Below, piece after piece: positions 1-6,814 of a stretch of 18,875 bases of DNA. How positions within the stretch are numbered: the stretch's first letter is position 1; every line of letters starts with the position of its first letter. The notes under the pieces are model-generated. The model was not told the origin of the DNA. It did no database searches and saw only the letters and a program-made list of their open reading frames with translations. This DNA is from JBFMCT01 sp046565765 (lineage in GTDB: Bacteria; Actinomycetota; Acidimicrobiia; Acidimicrobiales; AC-14): the NCBI GenBank assembly GCA_046565765.1, contig JBKHXX010000015.1, forward strand, positions 1 to 18,875, in the 5' to 3' direction. A program made the translations under genes and the position numbers.

Positions 1-745
1 CGTGGAGCCGCCGGTACTTCTGGGCATCGGCGTGGGGCTCGTCGCGGGTGTTGACGATGGGCCGCTTCAGCGTGGTCTCGAGGCCGACCTCCTCCTCGAA
101 GAAGTCGGCCCGCTGGGACAGCTGGTAGGGCACGTCGGCGCTCGTGAGGCCGGGCGCCTCGACCCCGATCTTGCCGGCGCCGGTGAACACCTGGCGGGTC
201 ACGAAGAACGGGGTGATCTGGCGGACGATGCGGCCGAAGGGCGTCTCGCGGGCCAGCAGGTAGTTCTCGTGGCAGCCGTACGAGTTGCCCTTGCCGTCGC
301 TGTTGTTCTTGTGGACGACGATCTCCTCGCCCGGCGGCAGCGTCCTGGCGGCGGCGGCCATCGACCGGCGCAGGATCTCCTCGGCCGCGCGGTCCCAGAC
401 GACGACCTCGCGGGCGTCGGCGCACTCGGGCGTGGAGCACTCGGGATGGGCGTGGTCGACGTAGTAGCGGGCGCCGTTGGTGAGCACGGCGTTGACGAGG
501 TGGGTCTCGACCTCGGGCGGGCGGGCGTCGCCCGGCGTGGTGCCCCGGGCGTCGACGTGGGGGCGCTCGTCCTCGAAGTCCCAGTCGACGCGGGGGGCGG
601 TGCGGGCCGCCTGGCCGGTGCGGACCAGCTCCTGCACGTAGGCGTTGATCAGCACCGACGAGGCCGTGATCGGGTTCGACTCGCCGCCCCCGCGGACGAT
701 GATGCCGAACTCGGTCTCGATGCCGCAGATCTTCTGAACAGCCAT
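1..745 (-). CDS. dop: Pup deamidase/depupylase Dop, N-terminal part (runs off left edge)
   Basis: Dop converts Pup-Gln to Pup-Glu and removes Pup from tagged proteins, acting in the cytoplasm with the PafA ligase and the Arc/Mpa-20S proteasome. About 248 residues are visible, roughly half of the usual ~500. The protein begins MAVQKICGIETEFGIIV, the N-terminal glutamate-containing strand of the Dop/PafA carboxylate-amine ligase fold. The stretch YYVDHAHPECSTPE (about 95-108) carries the family's catalytic aspartate, here D97. The VDHAHPE wording and the segment WDFEDERPHVDARG (55-68), which matches the Dop-specific loop region, point to Dop rather than PafA. The start is an ATG preceded by CCGAGGTAGCGAGTG, giving a GAGG-type ribosome site. 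It lies 112 bp downstream of arc on the same strand, consistent with co-transcription. The C-terminal half is beyond the window, so completeness cannot be judged. Confidence 0.95.
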   Translation of the reverse strand, partial: MAVQKICGIETEFGIIVRGGGESNPITASSVLINAYVQELVRTGQAARTAPRVDWDFEDERPHVDARGTTPGDARPPEVETHLVNAVLTNGARYYVDHAHPECSTPECADAREVVVWDRAAEEILRRSMAAAARTLPPGEEIVVHKNNSDGKGNSYGCHENYLLARETPFGRIVRQITPFFVTRQVFTGAGKIGVEAPGLTSADVPYQLSQRADFFEEEVGLETTLKRPIVNTRDEPHADAQKYRRLH

Positions 746-764
746 CACTCGCTACCTCGGCCTC

Positions 765-780
765 GGTCCCGAGCGGGACC
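765..780. repeat. short perfect inverted repeat in the arc-dop gap
   Basis: GGTCCCG-AG-CGGGACC forms a 7-bp perfect hairpin ending about 20 nt upstream of the dop start codon, in the mRNA leader if arc and dop are co-transcribed. There is no T-run after it on the minus strand, so it is not a typical intrinsic terminator. It could modulate dop translation or mRNA processing. That role is inference. Confidence 0.35.
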
Positions 781-857
781 TTCGAGCCTCGCAACGCTGC
801 CGGCTGCTCGCTGGCGCTCCCGACGCCGGCCGGGGTCGCCGCTCGCCCCCACGGTCG

Positions 858-2657
858 TCACAAGTACTGGCCGGTGGCCACGCGCTCGATGGAACGGCCG
901 CCCTGGAGGTCCTCGGTCTCGGGGTCCTTGCTGATGAGCGTGCGCACGTAGACGATGCGCTCGCCCTTCTTGCCCGAGATCTTCGCCCAGTCGTCCGGGT
1001 TGGTCGTGTTGGGCAGGTCCTCGTGCTCCTTGAACTCCTGCTTGATCGACGCCAGCAGGTCCTCGGTGCGGATGCCCCGCTCGCCGCCGGCCAGCAGGCG
1101 CTTGATCGCCAGCTTCTTGGCCCGGCGCACGATGTTCTCGATCATGGCCCCCGAGGAGAAGTCCTTGTAGAACAGGACCTCCTTGTCACCGTTCTGGTAG
1201 GTGACCTCCAGGAAGCGGTTGTCGGGGCCGGTGTCGTACATCTCGTCGACGGTGCGCTCGATCATGACTCCCACCGTCTTGTCCCGGTCGCCGCCGCCCA
1301 GCGATCGCACCTCGTCCTCGTCGAGCGGAAGGTCGGCGGTGAGGTAGCGGGCGAAGATCTGGCGGGCGGCCGGCTCGTTGGGGCGCTCGATCTTGATCTT
1401 CACGTCCAGCCGGCCCGGGCGCAGGATGGCGGGGTCGATCAGGTCCTCCCGGTTGGAGGCGCCGATCACGATCACGTTCTTGAGCGTCTCCACCCCGTCG
1501 ATCTCGGCCAGCAGCTGGGGGACGATCGTCGCCTCCATGTCGGAGGAGATGCCGGTGCCGCGGGTGCGGAACAGGGAGTCCATCTCGTCGAAGAAGACGA
1601 TGACGGGCACGCCCTCCTCCGACTTCTCCCGGGCCCGCTGGAAGACCAGGCGGATCTGTCGCTCGGTCTCGCCCACGTACTTGTTGAGCAGCTCGGGGCC
1701 CTTGATGTTGAGGAAGTAGCTGCGGGCCGACTTGTCGCCGCTGACCTCGGCCACCTTCTTGGCCAGGCTGTTGGCCACGGCCTTGGCGATGAGCGTCTTG
1801 CCGCAGCCGGGAGGGCCGTAGAGGAGGATGCCCTTGGGGGCGGGCAGCTTGTGCTCGGCGAACAGCTCCTGGTGGACGAAGGGCAGCTCCACCGCGTCGG
1901 TGATCTGCTCGATCTGGTTGTCGAGGCCGCCCACGTCGTCGTAGGAGACGTCGGGCACCTCCTCCAGCACCAGCTCCTCGACCTCGGGCCGGGGCAGCTT
2001 CTCCAGCAGCAGGCCGGTGCGGGGGTCCATCAGCATGGTGTCGCCCGCCCGCAGCTTCTCGCCGGCGAGGTGGTCGGCCAGCTCGACGACCCGCTCCTCG
2101 TCGGCCCGGCCCACGACCATGGCCCGCTTGCCGTCCTCCAGCAGCTCCTTCAGGGTGATGACCTCGCCCGAGACCTCGGCCGCCCGGGCCAGCACCACGT
2201 TGAGCGACTCGTTGAGCACGACCTCCTGGCCGCGCGTCAGGTCGTCGTTCTCGAGGGCGGGGTGGAGGGCGACGCGCATCTTGCGGCCGCCGCTGAACAC
2301 GTCGACCGTGCCGTCGTCGTTGCGGCCCAGCAGGGTGCCGTAGGCGGAGGGCGGCTGGGTGAGCTTCTCGACCTCCTGGCGCAGCTCGGCGATGTGGTCG
2401 CGCGCCTCACGGAGGGTGTAGGTGAGCTTCTCGTTCTGGGCCACGGCCTGGGCGAGCTGGCCTTTCGTCTCCAGCAGCCGCTCCTCCAGGGTGCGGACCC
2501 GCTTCGGGGCGTCCTGGAGCTTGCGCCGGAGGGTGACGACCTCCTCCTCCAGCGACTTGACCTGCTCGAGCATGACCCCGACCTGCTGCTCGTACGCCGA
2601 CAGGCGGCGCTCGTACTCCGAGCTCGAGGACGGGCTCACGGGGACTCCGGCACGCAC
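858..2657 (-). CDS. arc: Proteasome-associated AAA+ ATPase Arc/Mpa
   Basis: This hexameric ATPase recognises Pup on tagged proteins through its N-terminal coiled coil, then unfolds and threads them into the 20S proteasome. With the start chosen here it has 599 residues, close to the ~609 of M. tuberculosis Mpa. Visible in order: a coiled coil (about 15-100), OB-type domains (about 105-215, with GTVDVFSGGRKMRV), Walker A GPPGCGKT (281-288), pore-loop KYVG (326-329), Walker B VIVFFDEMD (351-359), an LRPGR arginine-finger region (about 412-416), and the C-terminal GQYL tail that docks on the 20S alpha ring. The open frame extends upstream to 2774, but that stretch crosses the inverted repeat at 2737-2771 and looks non-coding. 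The GTG at 2657 follows AGAGGTGAT. A second GTG at 2639 follows GGAG with 5-nt spacing and is a real alternative (593 residues). Confidence 0.96.
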   Translation of the reverse strand: MRAGVPVSPSSSSEYERRLSAYEQQVGVMLEQVKSLEEEVVTLRRKLQDAPKRVRTLEERLLETKGQLAQAVAQNEKLTYTLREARDHIAELRQEVEKLTQPPSAYGTLLGRNDDGTVDVFSGGRKMRVALHPALENDDLTRGQEVVLNESLNVVLARAAEVSGEVITLKELLEDGKRAMVVGRADEERVVELADHLAGEKLRAGDTMLMDPRTGLLLEKLPRPEVEELVLEEVPDVSYDDVGGLDNQIEQITDAVELPFVHQELFAEHKLPAPKGILLYGPPGCGKTLIAKAVANSLAKKVAEVSGDKSARSYFLNIKGPELLNKYVGETERQIRLVFQRAREKSEEGVPVIVFFDEMDSLFRTRGTGISSDMEATIVPQLLAEIDGVETLKNVIVIGASNREDLIDPAILRPGRLDVKIKIERPNEPAARQIFARYLTADLPLDEDEVRSLGGGDRDKTVGVMIERTVDEMYDTGPDNRFLEVTYQNGDKEVLFYKDFSSGAMIENIVRRAKKLAIKRLLAGGERGIRTEDLLASIKQEFKEHEDLPNTTNPDDWAKISGKKGERIVYVRTLISKDPETEDLQGGRSIERVATGQYL

Positions 2658-2736
2658 ATCACCTCTCGGGTCACCATACACCTGACCCCTCTCGAAACGG
2701 TGATGGTTAGCGGACCCGTAACTCGACGCTGTTCCA

Positions 2737-2771
2737 GGCATCCGACCGGCGCTTTCCGAGGGTCGGATGCC
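2737..2771. promoter_or_regulatory. perfect 11-bp inverted repeat between arc and ferredoxin
   Basis: GGCATCCGACC (2737-2747) and GGTCGGATGCC (2761-2771) are exact reverse complements separated by 13 nt. The element sits in the divergent intergenic region about 80 bp upstream of arc and about 100 bp upstream of the ferredoxin gene. Neither side carries a T-run, so it is not an obvious terminator. The geometry suits a dimeric regulator's operator, or a leader hairpin if transcription starts outside it. No regulator can be named from the sequence. Confidence 0.5.
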
Positions 2772-2798
2772 CAAAACGGCGTCGGGGCGGGCGGGAAC

Positions 2799-2828
2799 TT
2801 GGTTTTACCGGCGCGATCCGGGTAAATT
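2799..2828 (+). promoter_or_regulatory. candidate promoter for the ferredoxin gene
   Basis: TTGGTT (2799-2804) and TAAATT (2823-2828) are separated by 18 bp, giving -35-like and -10-like (TANNNT) hexamers in a locally AT-richer stretch. Transcription would start near 2835, leaving a leader of about 35 nt with a GAGG ribosome site before the ATG at 2871. The match is by eye only. Confidence 0.4.
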
Positions 2829-2870
2829 GTCTACCGAAGAGCCCACCGAGAACGAGGCGAGGCGCCCGAC

Positions 2871-3113
2871 ATGGCCATGAAGGTCTGGATCGACCAGGAT
2901 CTGTGCACTGGGGACGGCATCTGCGAGGAGATCGCCCCCGACGTCTTCACCCTGCTCGACGACGGGCTGGCGTACGTCCGGGAGAACGGCAAGACGCTGA
3001 GCGACCCGGGAGGCGTCGAGGGCCTGGCCACCGTCCCCGCCAAGGACGAGGAGCCGACCATCGAGGCCGCCGAGGAGTGCCCCGGCGAGTGCATCTTCAT
3101 CGAGGTCGAATAG
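2871..3113 (+). CDS. small ferredoxin, 3Fe-4S or Asp-ligated 4Fe-4S type
   Basis: This is an 80-residue acidic, single-cluster ferredoxin, a soluble one-electron carrier. The cluster motif is C12-T-G-D15-G-I-C18 followed by C70-P near the C terminus. The second ligand position of the usual CxxCxxC is aspartate. The same C-x2-D-x2-C pattern occurs in Pyrococcus furiosus ferredoxin, where Asp14 ligates a 4Fe-4S cluster that readily becomes 3Fe-4S. An additional C74 lies in CPGEC. The start ATG at 2871 has GAGG eight nt upstream; a second ATG at 2877 is possible. The gene is divergent from arc, and the next gene follows 49 bp downstream on the same strand. Its redox partner (for example a cytochrome P450 or reductase) is not in the window. 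Family assignment is firm; cluster type is inferred from the motif. Confidence 0.9.
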   Translation: MAMKVWIDQDLCTGDGICEEIAPDVFTLLDDGLAYVRENGKTLSDPGGVEGLATVPAKDEEPTIEAAEECPGECIFIEVE

Positions 3114-3162
3114 TCGCTGCCTGAGGGCGGCCGGCGGCGAGGTACTTGCTTCGGCTCTCCAC

Positions 3163-5181
3163 GTGGGCGACCCTGTTCGCCTGCTGGCTCCTGACCCCCG
3201 TCCCCGAGGCCGCTGGCGGGCCACGCTCCTCGGCGTCCTCCTCGTCGCGTCCGCATCGGCGGCGGTCGTGCGCGCCCCTGCGGCGGCCGCCTATCCCACA
3301 CCCGCCGTCGAGCTGACCGGCCACGGCTTCGGCCACGGCCGGGGCATGGGCCAGTACGGCGCCCTGGGCTACGCCCTGAACCACGGCTGGGGCTACCAGC
3401 AGATCCTCGGGCACTACTACTCCAACACCGCCGCCGGGAACATCGGCAACCCGGAGATCACCGTCATCCTGCGGGCCTTCGACCGGGTCGACACCCTCGT
3501 CTCCCAGGAGCGGGGCCGGATGGTCACCAACGCCGCCGACGGCACGTTCTCGGCCCTGCGGGCGGTGATGACCGGTCCCAACACGTTCCGCATCGACAGC
3601 GCGCCGAGCTGCGGGGGCCCGTGGACGGCGATCCGCTCCGGCATGGCGGGCCCGGTGGTCTTCGCTCCGCAGAACCGCAACGACGACCGGGAGGACATGC
3701 TCCAGGCCTGCGAGCCCAACGGCAACCGCCGCTGGTACCGGGGCGAGCTGCGGGCCGTCGAGGGGCTGGACGGCACGTCCCGCACGGTCAACGCCGTCGA
3801 CATGCAGAACTACCTGAAGGGCACCGTCCCCCGTGAGTCCCCTGCCTCGTGGGGCGACCTGGGCGGCGGCGCCGGCATGAACGCCCTGCGGGCCCAGGCG
3901 GTGGCGGCCCGCTCCTATGCCCAGGCCTCCAACCTGGCCCACTACGCCAAGACCTGCGACACCATCGAGTGCCAGGTCTACGGCGGGCGGGCCGTCCAGA
4001 GCGGCTCCTCGTTCTTCGACCTGGAGGACGGGCGCTCCGACCGGGCCGTCAACGAGACGGCGGGCGAGGTGCGGCTGCTCAACGGGGCGCCTGCCCGCAC
4101 CGAGTACTCGTCCTCGACGGGCGGCTACACCGCCGGGGGCACGTTCCCTGCCGTGCCCGACGAGGGCGACAGCATCGCCTCCAACCCGAACCACACGTGG
4201 CAGAAGTCGGTCCCGGTCTCGACCGTGCAGGCCGCCTACCCCCAGATCGGCACCTTGGAGGCGGTGAACGTCACCCGCCGCAACGGTCTGGGAGACTTCG
4301 GGGGGCGCGTACTGGAGGTCCAGGTCGTGGGCTCGAATGGCACGGTGACCACCAGCGGGCAGGGGTTCCAGTTCGCTCTCGGCCTGCTCTCCGATTGGTT
4401 CCGGGTTTCCGTGCCCGGCGGCTACTGGGTGGTGGGAGCCGACGGGAGCATCTTCCCCTTCGGTGACGCCCCCTTCCTCGGGTCCATGGGGGGCCAGCCC
4501 CTGCTGCGGCCCATGGTGGGCATCGCCGCCACCCGCACCGGTCGCGGCTACTGGATGGTGGCGTCCGACGGGGGCATCTTCACGTTCGGCGACGCCCGGT
4601 TCCTCGGCTCCAAGGGGGGCCAACCCCTGGCCGAGCCCATGGTGGGCATGGCCCCCACCCCGTCGGGCAACGGCTACTGGACGGTGGCGTCCGACGGGGG
4701 GATCTTCACCTTCGGCGACGCCCCCTTCCTCGGGTCCATGGGCGGCCAACCCCTGGCCCGGCCGGTCAACGGCATGGCTCCCACCGCCAGCGGCAACGGG
4801 TACTGGCTGGTCGCCTCGGACGGGGGCATCTTCACCTTCGGCGATGCCGTCTTCCGCGGTTCGATGGGCGGGCAGCCCCTCGTCTCGCCGGTGGTGGGCA
4901 TGGCCGCCACCCCGTCCGGCCAGGGCTACTGGCTGGTGGCGGCCGACGGCGGCATCTTCACCTTCGGCGACGCCCCGTTCTTCGGGTCGATCGGCGGCGC
5001 TCCGCTGGCCCAGCCGGTTACGGGCATGGCGGCCACGCCCACCGGCCGGGGCTACTGGCTCGTAGCCCAGGACGGGGGCATCTTCACCTTCGGCGACGCC
5101 GAGTTCTTCGGCTCGGTCCCCGGCCTGGGCACGAACAACCGGGCCACCAAGGTCGGCATGGCCGTGCCGCCCCGGCCCTGA
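3163..5181 (+). CDS. secreted SpoIID/LytB-domain protein with six C-terminal GYW..DGGIFTFGDA repeats
   Basis: A 672-residue exported protein. A signal peptide is visible (basic RPRGRWRA, then TLLGVLLVASASAAVV and an Ala-rich cleavage region ending about residue 44). A SpoIID/LytB domain spans about 50-415, with the hallmark GHGFGHGRGMGQYGA (about 53-67), then YLKGTVPRES with E225 at the position of the SpoIID catalytic glutamate, and ALRAQAVAARSYA. B. subtilis SpoIID is a peptidoglycan lytic transglycosylase that cuts denuded glycan; LytB is an amidase enhancer. Residues 420-672 are six 42-residue repeats of the form GYWLVASDGGIFTFGDAPFLGS, which suggest a beta-propeller-like or wall-binding module. 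The GTG start at 3163 lacks a well-placed ribosome site (GCGAGG lies about 20 nt upstream), so the exact start is uncertain. A role in cell-wall turnover is inferred; the glycan substrate is unknown. Confidence 0.88.
   Translation: MGDPVRLLAPDPRPRGRWRATLLGVLLVASASAAVVRAPAAAAYPTPAVELTGHGFGHGRGMGQYGALGYALNHGWGYQQILGHYYSNTAAGNIGNPEITVILRAFDRVDTLVSQERGRMVTNAADGTFSALRAVMTGPNTFRIDSAPSCGGPWTAIRSGMAGPVVFAPQNRNDDREDMLQACEPNGNRRWYRGELRAVEGLDGTSRTVNAVDMQNYLKGTVPRESPASWGDLGGGAGMNALRAQAVAARSYAQASNLAHYAKTCDTIECQVYGGRAVQSGSSFFDLEDGRSDRAVNETAGEVRLLNGAPARTEYSSSTGGYTAGGTFPAVPDEGDSIASNPNHTWQKSVPVSTVQAAYPQIGTLEAVNVTRRNGLGDFGGRVLEVQVVGSNGTVTTSGQGFQFALGLLSDWFRVSVPGGYWVVGADGSIFPFGDAPFLGSMGGQPLLRPMVGIAATRTGRGYWMVASDGGIFTFGDARFLGSKGGQPLAEPMVGMAPTPSGNGYWTVASDGGIFTFGDAPFLGSMGGQPLARPVNGMAPTASGNGYWLVASDGGIFTFGDAVFRGSMGGQPLVSPVVGMAATPSGQGYWLVAADGGIFTFGDAPFFGSIGGAPLAQPVTGMAATPTGRGYWLVAQDGGIFTFGDAEFFGSVPGLGTNNRATKVGMAVPPRP
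4420..5178 (+). repeat. six tandem 126-bp in-frame coding repeats
   Basis: Units start at 4420, 4546, 4672, 4798, 4924 and 5050, an exact 126-bp (42-codon) period with no indels until the last, slightly divergent unit. Each encodes GYW-(L/M/T/V)-V-x-(S/A)-DG-G/S-IF-T/P-FGDA followed by a GS..GG..PL segment. Strong nucleotide conservation between units (for example GACGGGGGCATCTTCAC) would favour unequal recombination and copy-number change. Confidence 0.95.
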
Positions 5182-5462
5182 CACATACCTGCACGGAAGC
5201 GGGCGCGCTCGGCCACAGCACGGCCCGCCCAGGCCCCCGATCGGTTGTGGTTCCCGTCACGTTCCCAGCCAACAAACCAAATGATCGGGCGGACCTGTAG
5301 GGGACATACGGGATGAGACAAACACCGAATCCCGGCGTCAGTGGCCGGGAGAACGCTTGACGACGAGTCCCAACCATTTGCTACAGAGATGTCACGCATT
5401 TCTCACCACAATGGAAACAATGGCAGCCATGCTGGCCGCCCCCCATTCCCGTCTCCCAGGGC
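5182..5462. other. intergenic region of lower GC, no gene recognised
   Basis: After the SpoIID-family gene the sequence drops in GC and loses the strong third-position GC pattern of the flanking genes. No convincing reading frame or ribosome site was seen, and the short open frames here lack recognisable motifs. A weak GCGGGC...GCCCGC inverted repeat at about 5200-5228 could be a remnant terminator. The lower GC and the adjoining transposase fragment suggest that this stretch is the scar of a mobile element. Confidence 0.5.
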
Positions 5463-5640
5463 ATGTGCGCCACTGTGGCCGCCCTGGTGGGCGTCATCGC
5501 CGAGGTCAACGCCCAGATCGCTCGGCTCGAAGACACCCTGTCGGAGGGTTTTGAGACGCACCCGGACGCCAAGGTCATCCGCTCCGTGCCAGGCCTGGGG
5601 ATGGTTCTCGGCTGCTGACAGGTACGCCCCGTGGGATGAC
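5463..5640 (+). pseudogene. IS110-family transposase remnant
   Basis: From the ATG at 5463 one frame reads VNAQIARLEDTLSEGFETH, then PDAKVIRSVPGLGMVLG, then a TGA at 5616. This matches the helix and PGLG motif that open the C-terminal Transposase_20 region of IS110/IS116/IS902 transposases, normally followed by a FGD-containing segment and RYA. In the next frame a DRYA tetrapeptide appears immediately afterwards, consistent with a small internal deletion and frameshift. Only about 50 of ~400 residues remain: no N-terminal DEDD domain and no rest of the C-terminal domain. It abuts the stop of the coiled-coil gene on the other strand. It is certainly non-functional as a transposase; the family call rests on motif recognition by eye. 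Confidence 0.62.
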
Positions 5641-6665
5641 TAGCCCCCGGGCACCTCGGCGCCGAGCGCTCCCAGCGAGCTGCGGATGCGCTCCAGCTCG
5701 GTCGACAGGACCGACGCGGCCCGGGTGCGCACGTCGGGCGGGGTCAGCTCCAGGGCAGGGCGGGCCAGGTCGCTGGGCGCCCCTCCCGGAACGGTCGCAG
5801 CGGGCCCGGCGGCGGGCGCGGCCGGCGTCACCGCCGCGGGCCGCCCCTCCCGTCCCAGCACCTGGTCCAGCGCCTGGCGCAGCCCTTCCGCCTGGGAGCG
5901 GGGCGATTCGGCCCGGGCCAGCCTCGCCTCCAGGGCGGCCAGGCGCCGCTCAACGGCCTCCTGGGGCTGGGGCCTGGAAGCCGCCGCCTGATCGACCCGC
6001 GCCGCCACCTCCCCCACCGCCGACAGGATCGAACGCAGGCGGTCGTCCACCTGCTGGGCCACCCCGTCGAGCTCGCGGTAGACGCCGACCAGGTCGTGTT
6101 CCAGGGCGCTGACGTGCTCTTCCAGCGCGCTCACCGGCTGCTCGGCCTTGCGCTGGCTGCCCTCGAGCCGGGCCAGCCGCACCTGGGTGGTGGCCAGCTC
6201 CCGGCGGAGGGCGGCGAGGTCGGGGTAGTCCACCCACAGCGGCACGACGCGGGCCGGCGCAGGGGCGACGGTGGCGGGGGCGGACGCGGCCGCCGCCTCG
6301 AGGCGCTGGACCCGCTGCTCCAGCCCGCCCACCCGCGAGGCGCCGGCGGGCGCCTGCGCCTCCAGGGCCGCCACCCGGGTCTCGACCTTCCCCAACCGGC
6401 CGCTGAGGCGGGTGAAGGCCCGACCGCACTCCTCCAGCCCCCGCACCACCCACAGGAGGCCCTCGTAGATCCCCTCCTGGTCGGACGACGCCGACGGCAG
6501 CCGCACCGCCTTGGGAGGCGGCGGAGCTGGAGGAGCGGGCGGCGGATCGGGAAGTGGAGGGGCCACGGCGACCGGCCCGGCAGGGCGAGGGGGGTCCAGC
6601 CGCATCGCCTGCGGCGCCCGGACGACGGCGTCAGCCCACGGCACACTCGGCTCGGGAGCGCTCAT
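5640..6665 (-). CDS. proline-rich, coiled-coil protein of unknown function
   Basis: A 341-residue protein that I do not recognise as a named family. It has an N-terminal proline/alanine-rich segment (about 22-52, with a PPPAPPAPPPPK run), then long heptad-like Leu/Val/Ala patterns with many Glu/Arg (about 75-125, 148-225 and 236-270), an Ala/Pro-rich linker (278-297), and a short C-terminal helix (about 310-335). No signal peptide, membrane segment or enzyme motif is visible, so it is probably a cytoplasmic scaffold or tether. The ATG at 6665 follows GCGAGGTCAGG, a good ribosome site; the open frame upstream of it has no support. It lies downstream of, and on the same strand as, the glycosyltransferase genes but has a promoter-like sequence of its own, so it may be expressed separately. 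A structural role in envelope assembly is only a guess from position. Confidence 0.75.
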   Translation of the reverse strand: MSAPEPSVPWADAVVRAPQAMRLDPPRPAGPVAVAPPLPDPPPAPPAPPPPKAVRLPSASSDQEGIYEGLLWVVRGLEECGRAFTRLSGRLGKVETRVAALEAQAPAGASRVGGLEQRVQRLEAAAASAPATVAPAPARVVPLWVDYPDLAALRRELATTQVRLARLEGSQRKAEQPVSALEEHVSALEHDLVGVYRELDGVAQQVDDRLRSILSAVGEVAARVDQAAASRPQPQEAVERRLAALEARLARAESPRSQAEGLRQALDQVLGREGRPAAVTPAAPAAGPAATVPGGAPSDLARPALELTPPDVRTRAASVLSTELERIRSSLGALGAEVPGG

Positions 6666-6714
6666 CCTGACCTCGCCATTCCGGATCGTCGCGGACCTGC
6701 TCCGGCTGCGATTG

Positions 6715-6743
6715 AGCCTACTGAACGGGTACTCTGGCCACAA
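6715..6743 (-). promoter_or_regulatory. candidate promoter for the coiled-coil gene
   Basis: On the minus strand TTGTGG (6743-6738) and TAGGCT (6720-6715) are spaced by exactly 17 bp, followed by a leader of about 43 nt with a GAGGT ribosome site before the ATG at 6665. The 149-bp gap to the upstream glycosyltransferase (6666-6814) holds this and no other recognisable element; no clear intrinsic terminator was found for the upstream genes. Confidence 0.4.
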
Positions 6744-6814
6744 GCATTGCCGCAGACCGATCGACCGTATTGGTGGAAATGCGGTGGCTTAGTTGTGGAG
6801 AAGGTGCGGATGGT

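Noticed and set aside
1023..2825. Long plus-strand open frame (about 600 codons) opposite arc
   Set aside because: It is antisense to the well-supported arc ATPase and shows the low-complexity Leu/Val/Gly/Asp composition produced by reading GC-rich genes backwards. No domain is recognisable.
4420..5178. Regular repeats considered as a CRISPR array
   Set aside because: Units are 126 bp, contiguous and in frame within a coding sequence, with no unique spacers of 30-40 bp.
3097..5184. Long minus-strand open frame opposite the SpoIID-family gene, with repeated motifs
   Set aside because: The repeats are only the reverse reading of the 126-bp coding repeats. The sense strand has a signal peptide and SpoIID motifs.
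5341..5643. 100-codon plus-strand open frame over the transposase scar
   Set aside because: Its translation is Pro/Arg/Ser-rich without motifs; the IS110-like motifs are in a different frame, with a DRYA tetrapeptide only at its end.
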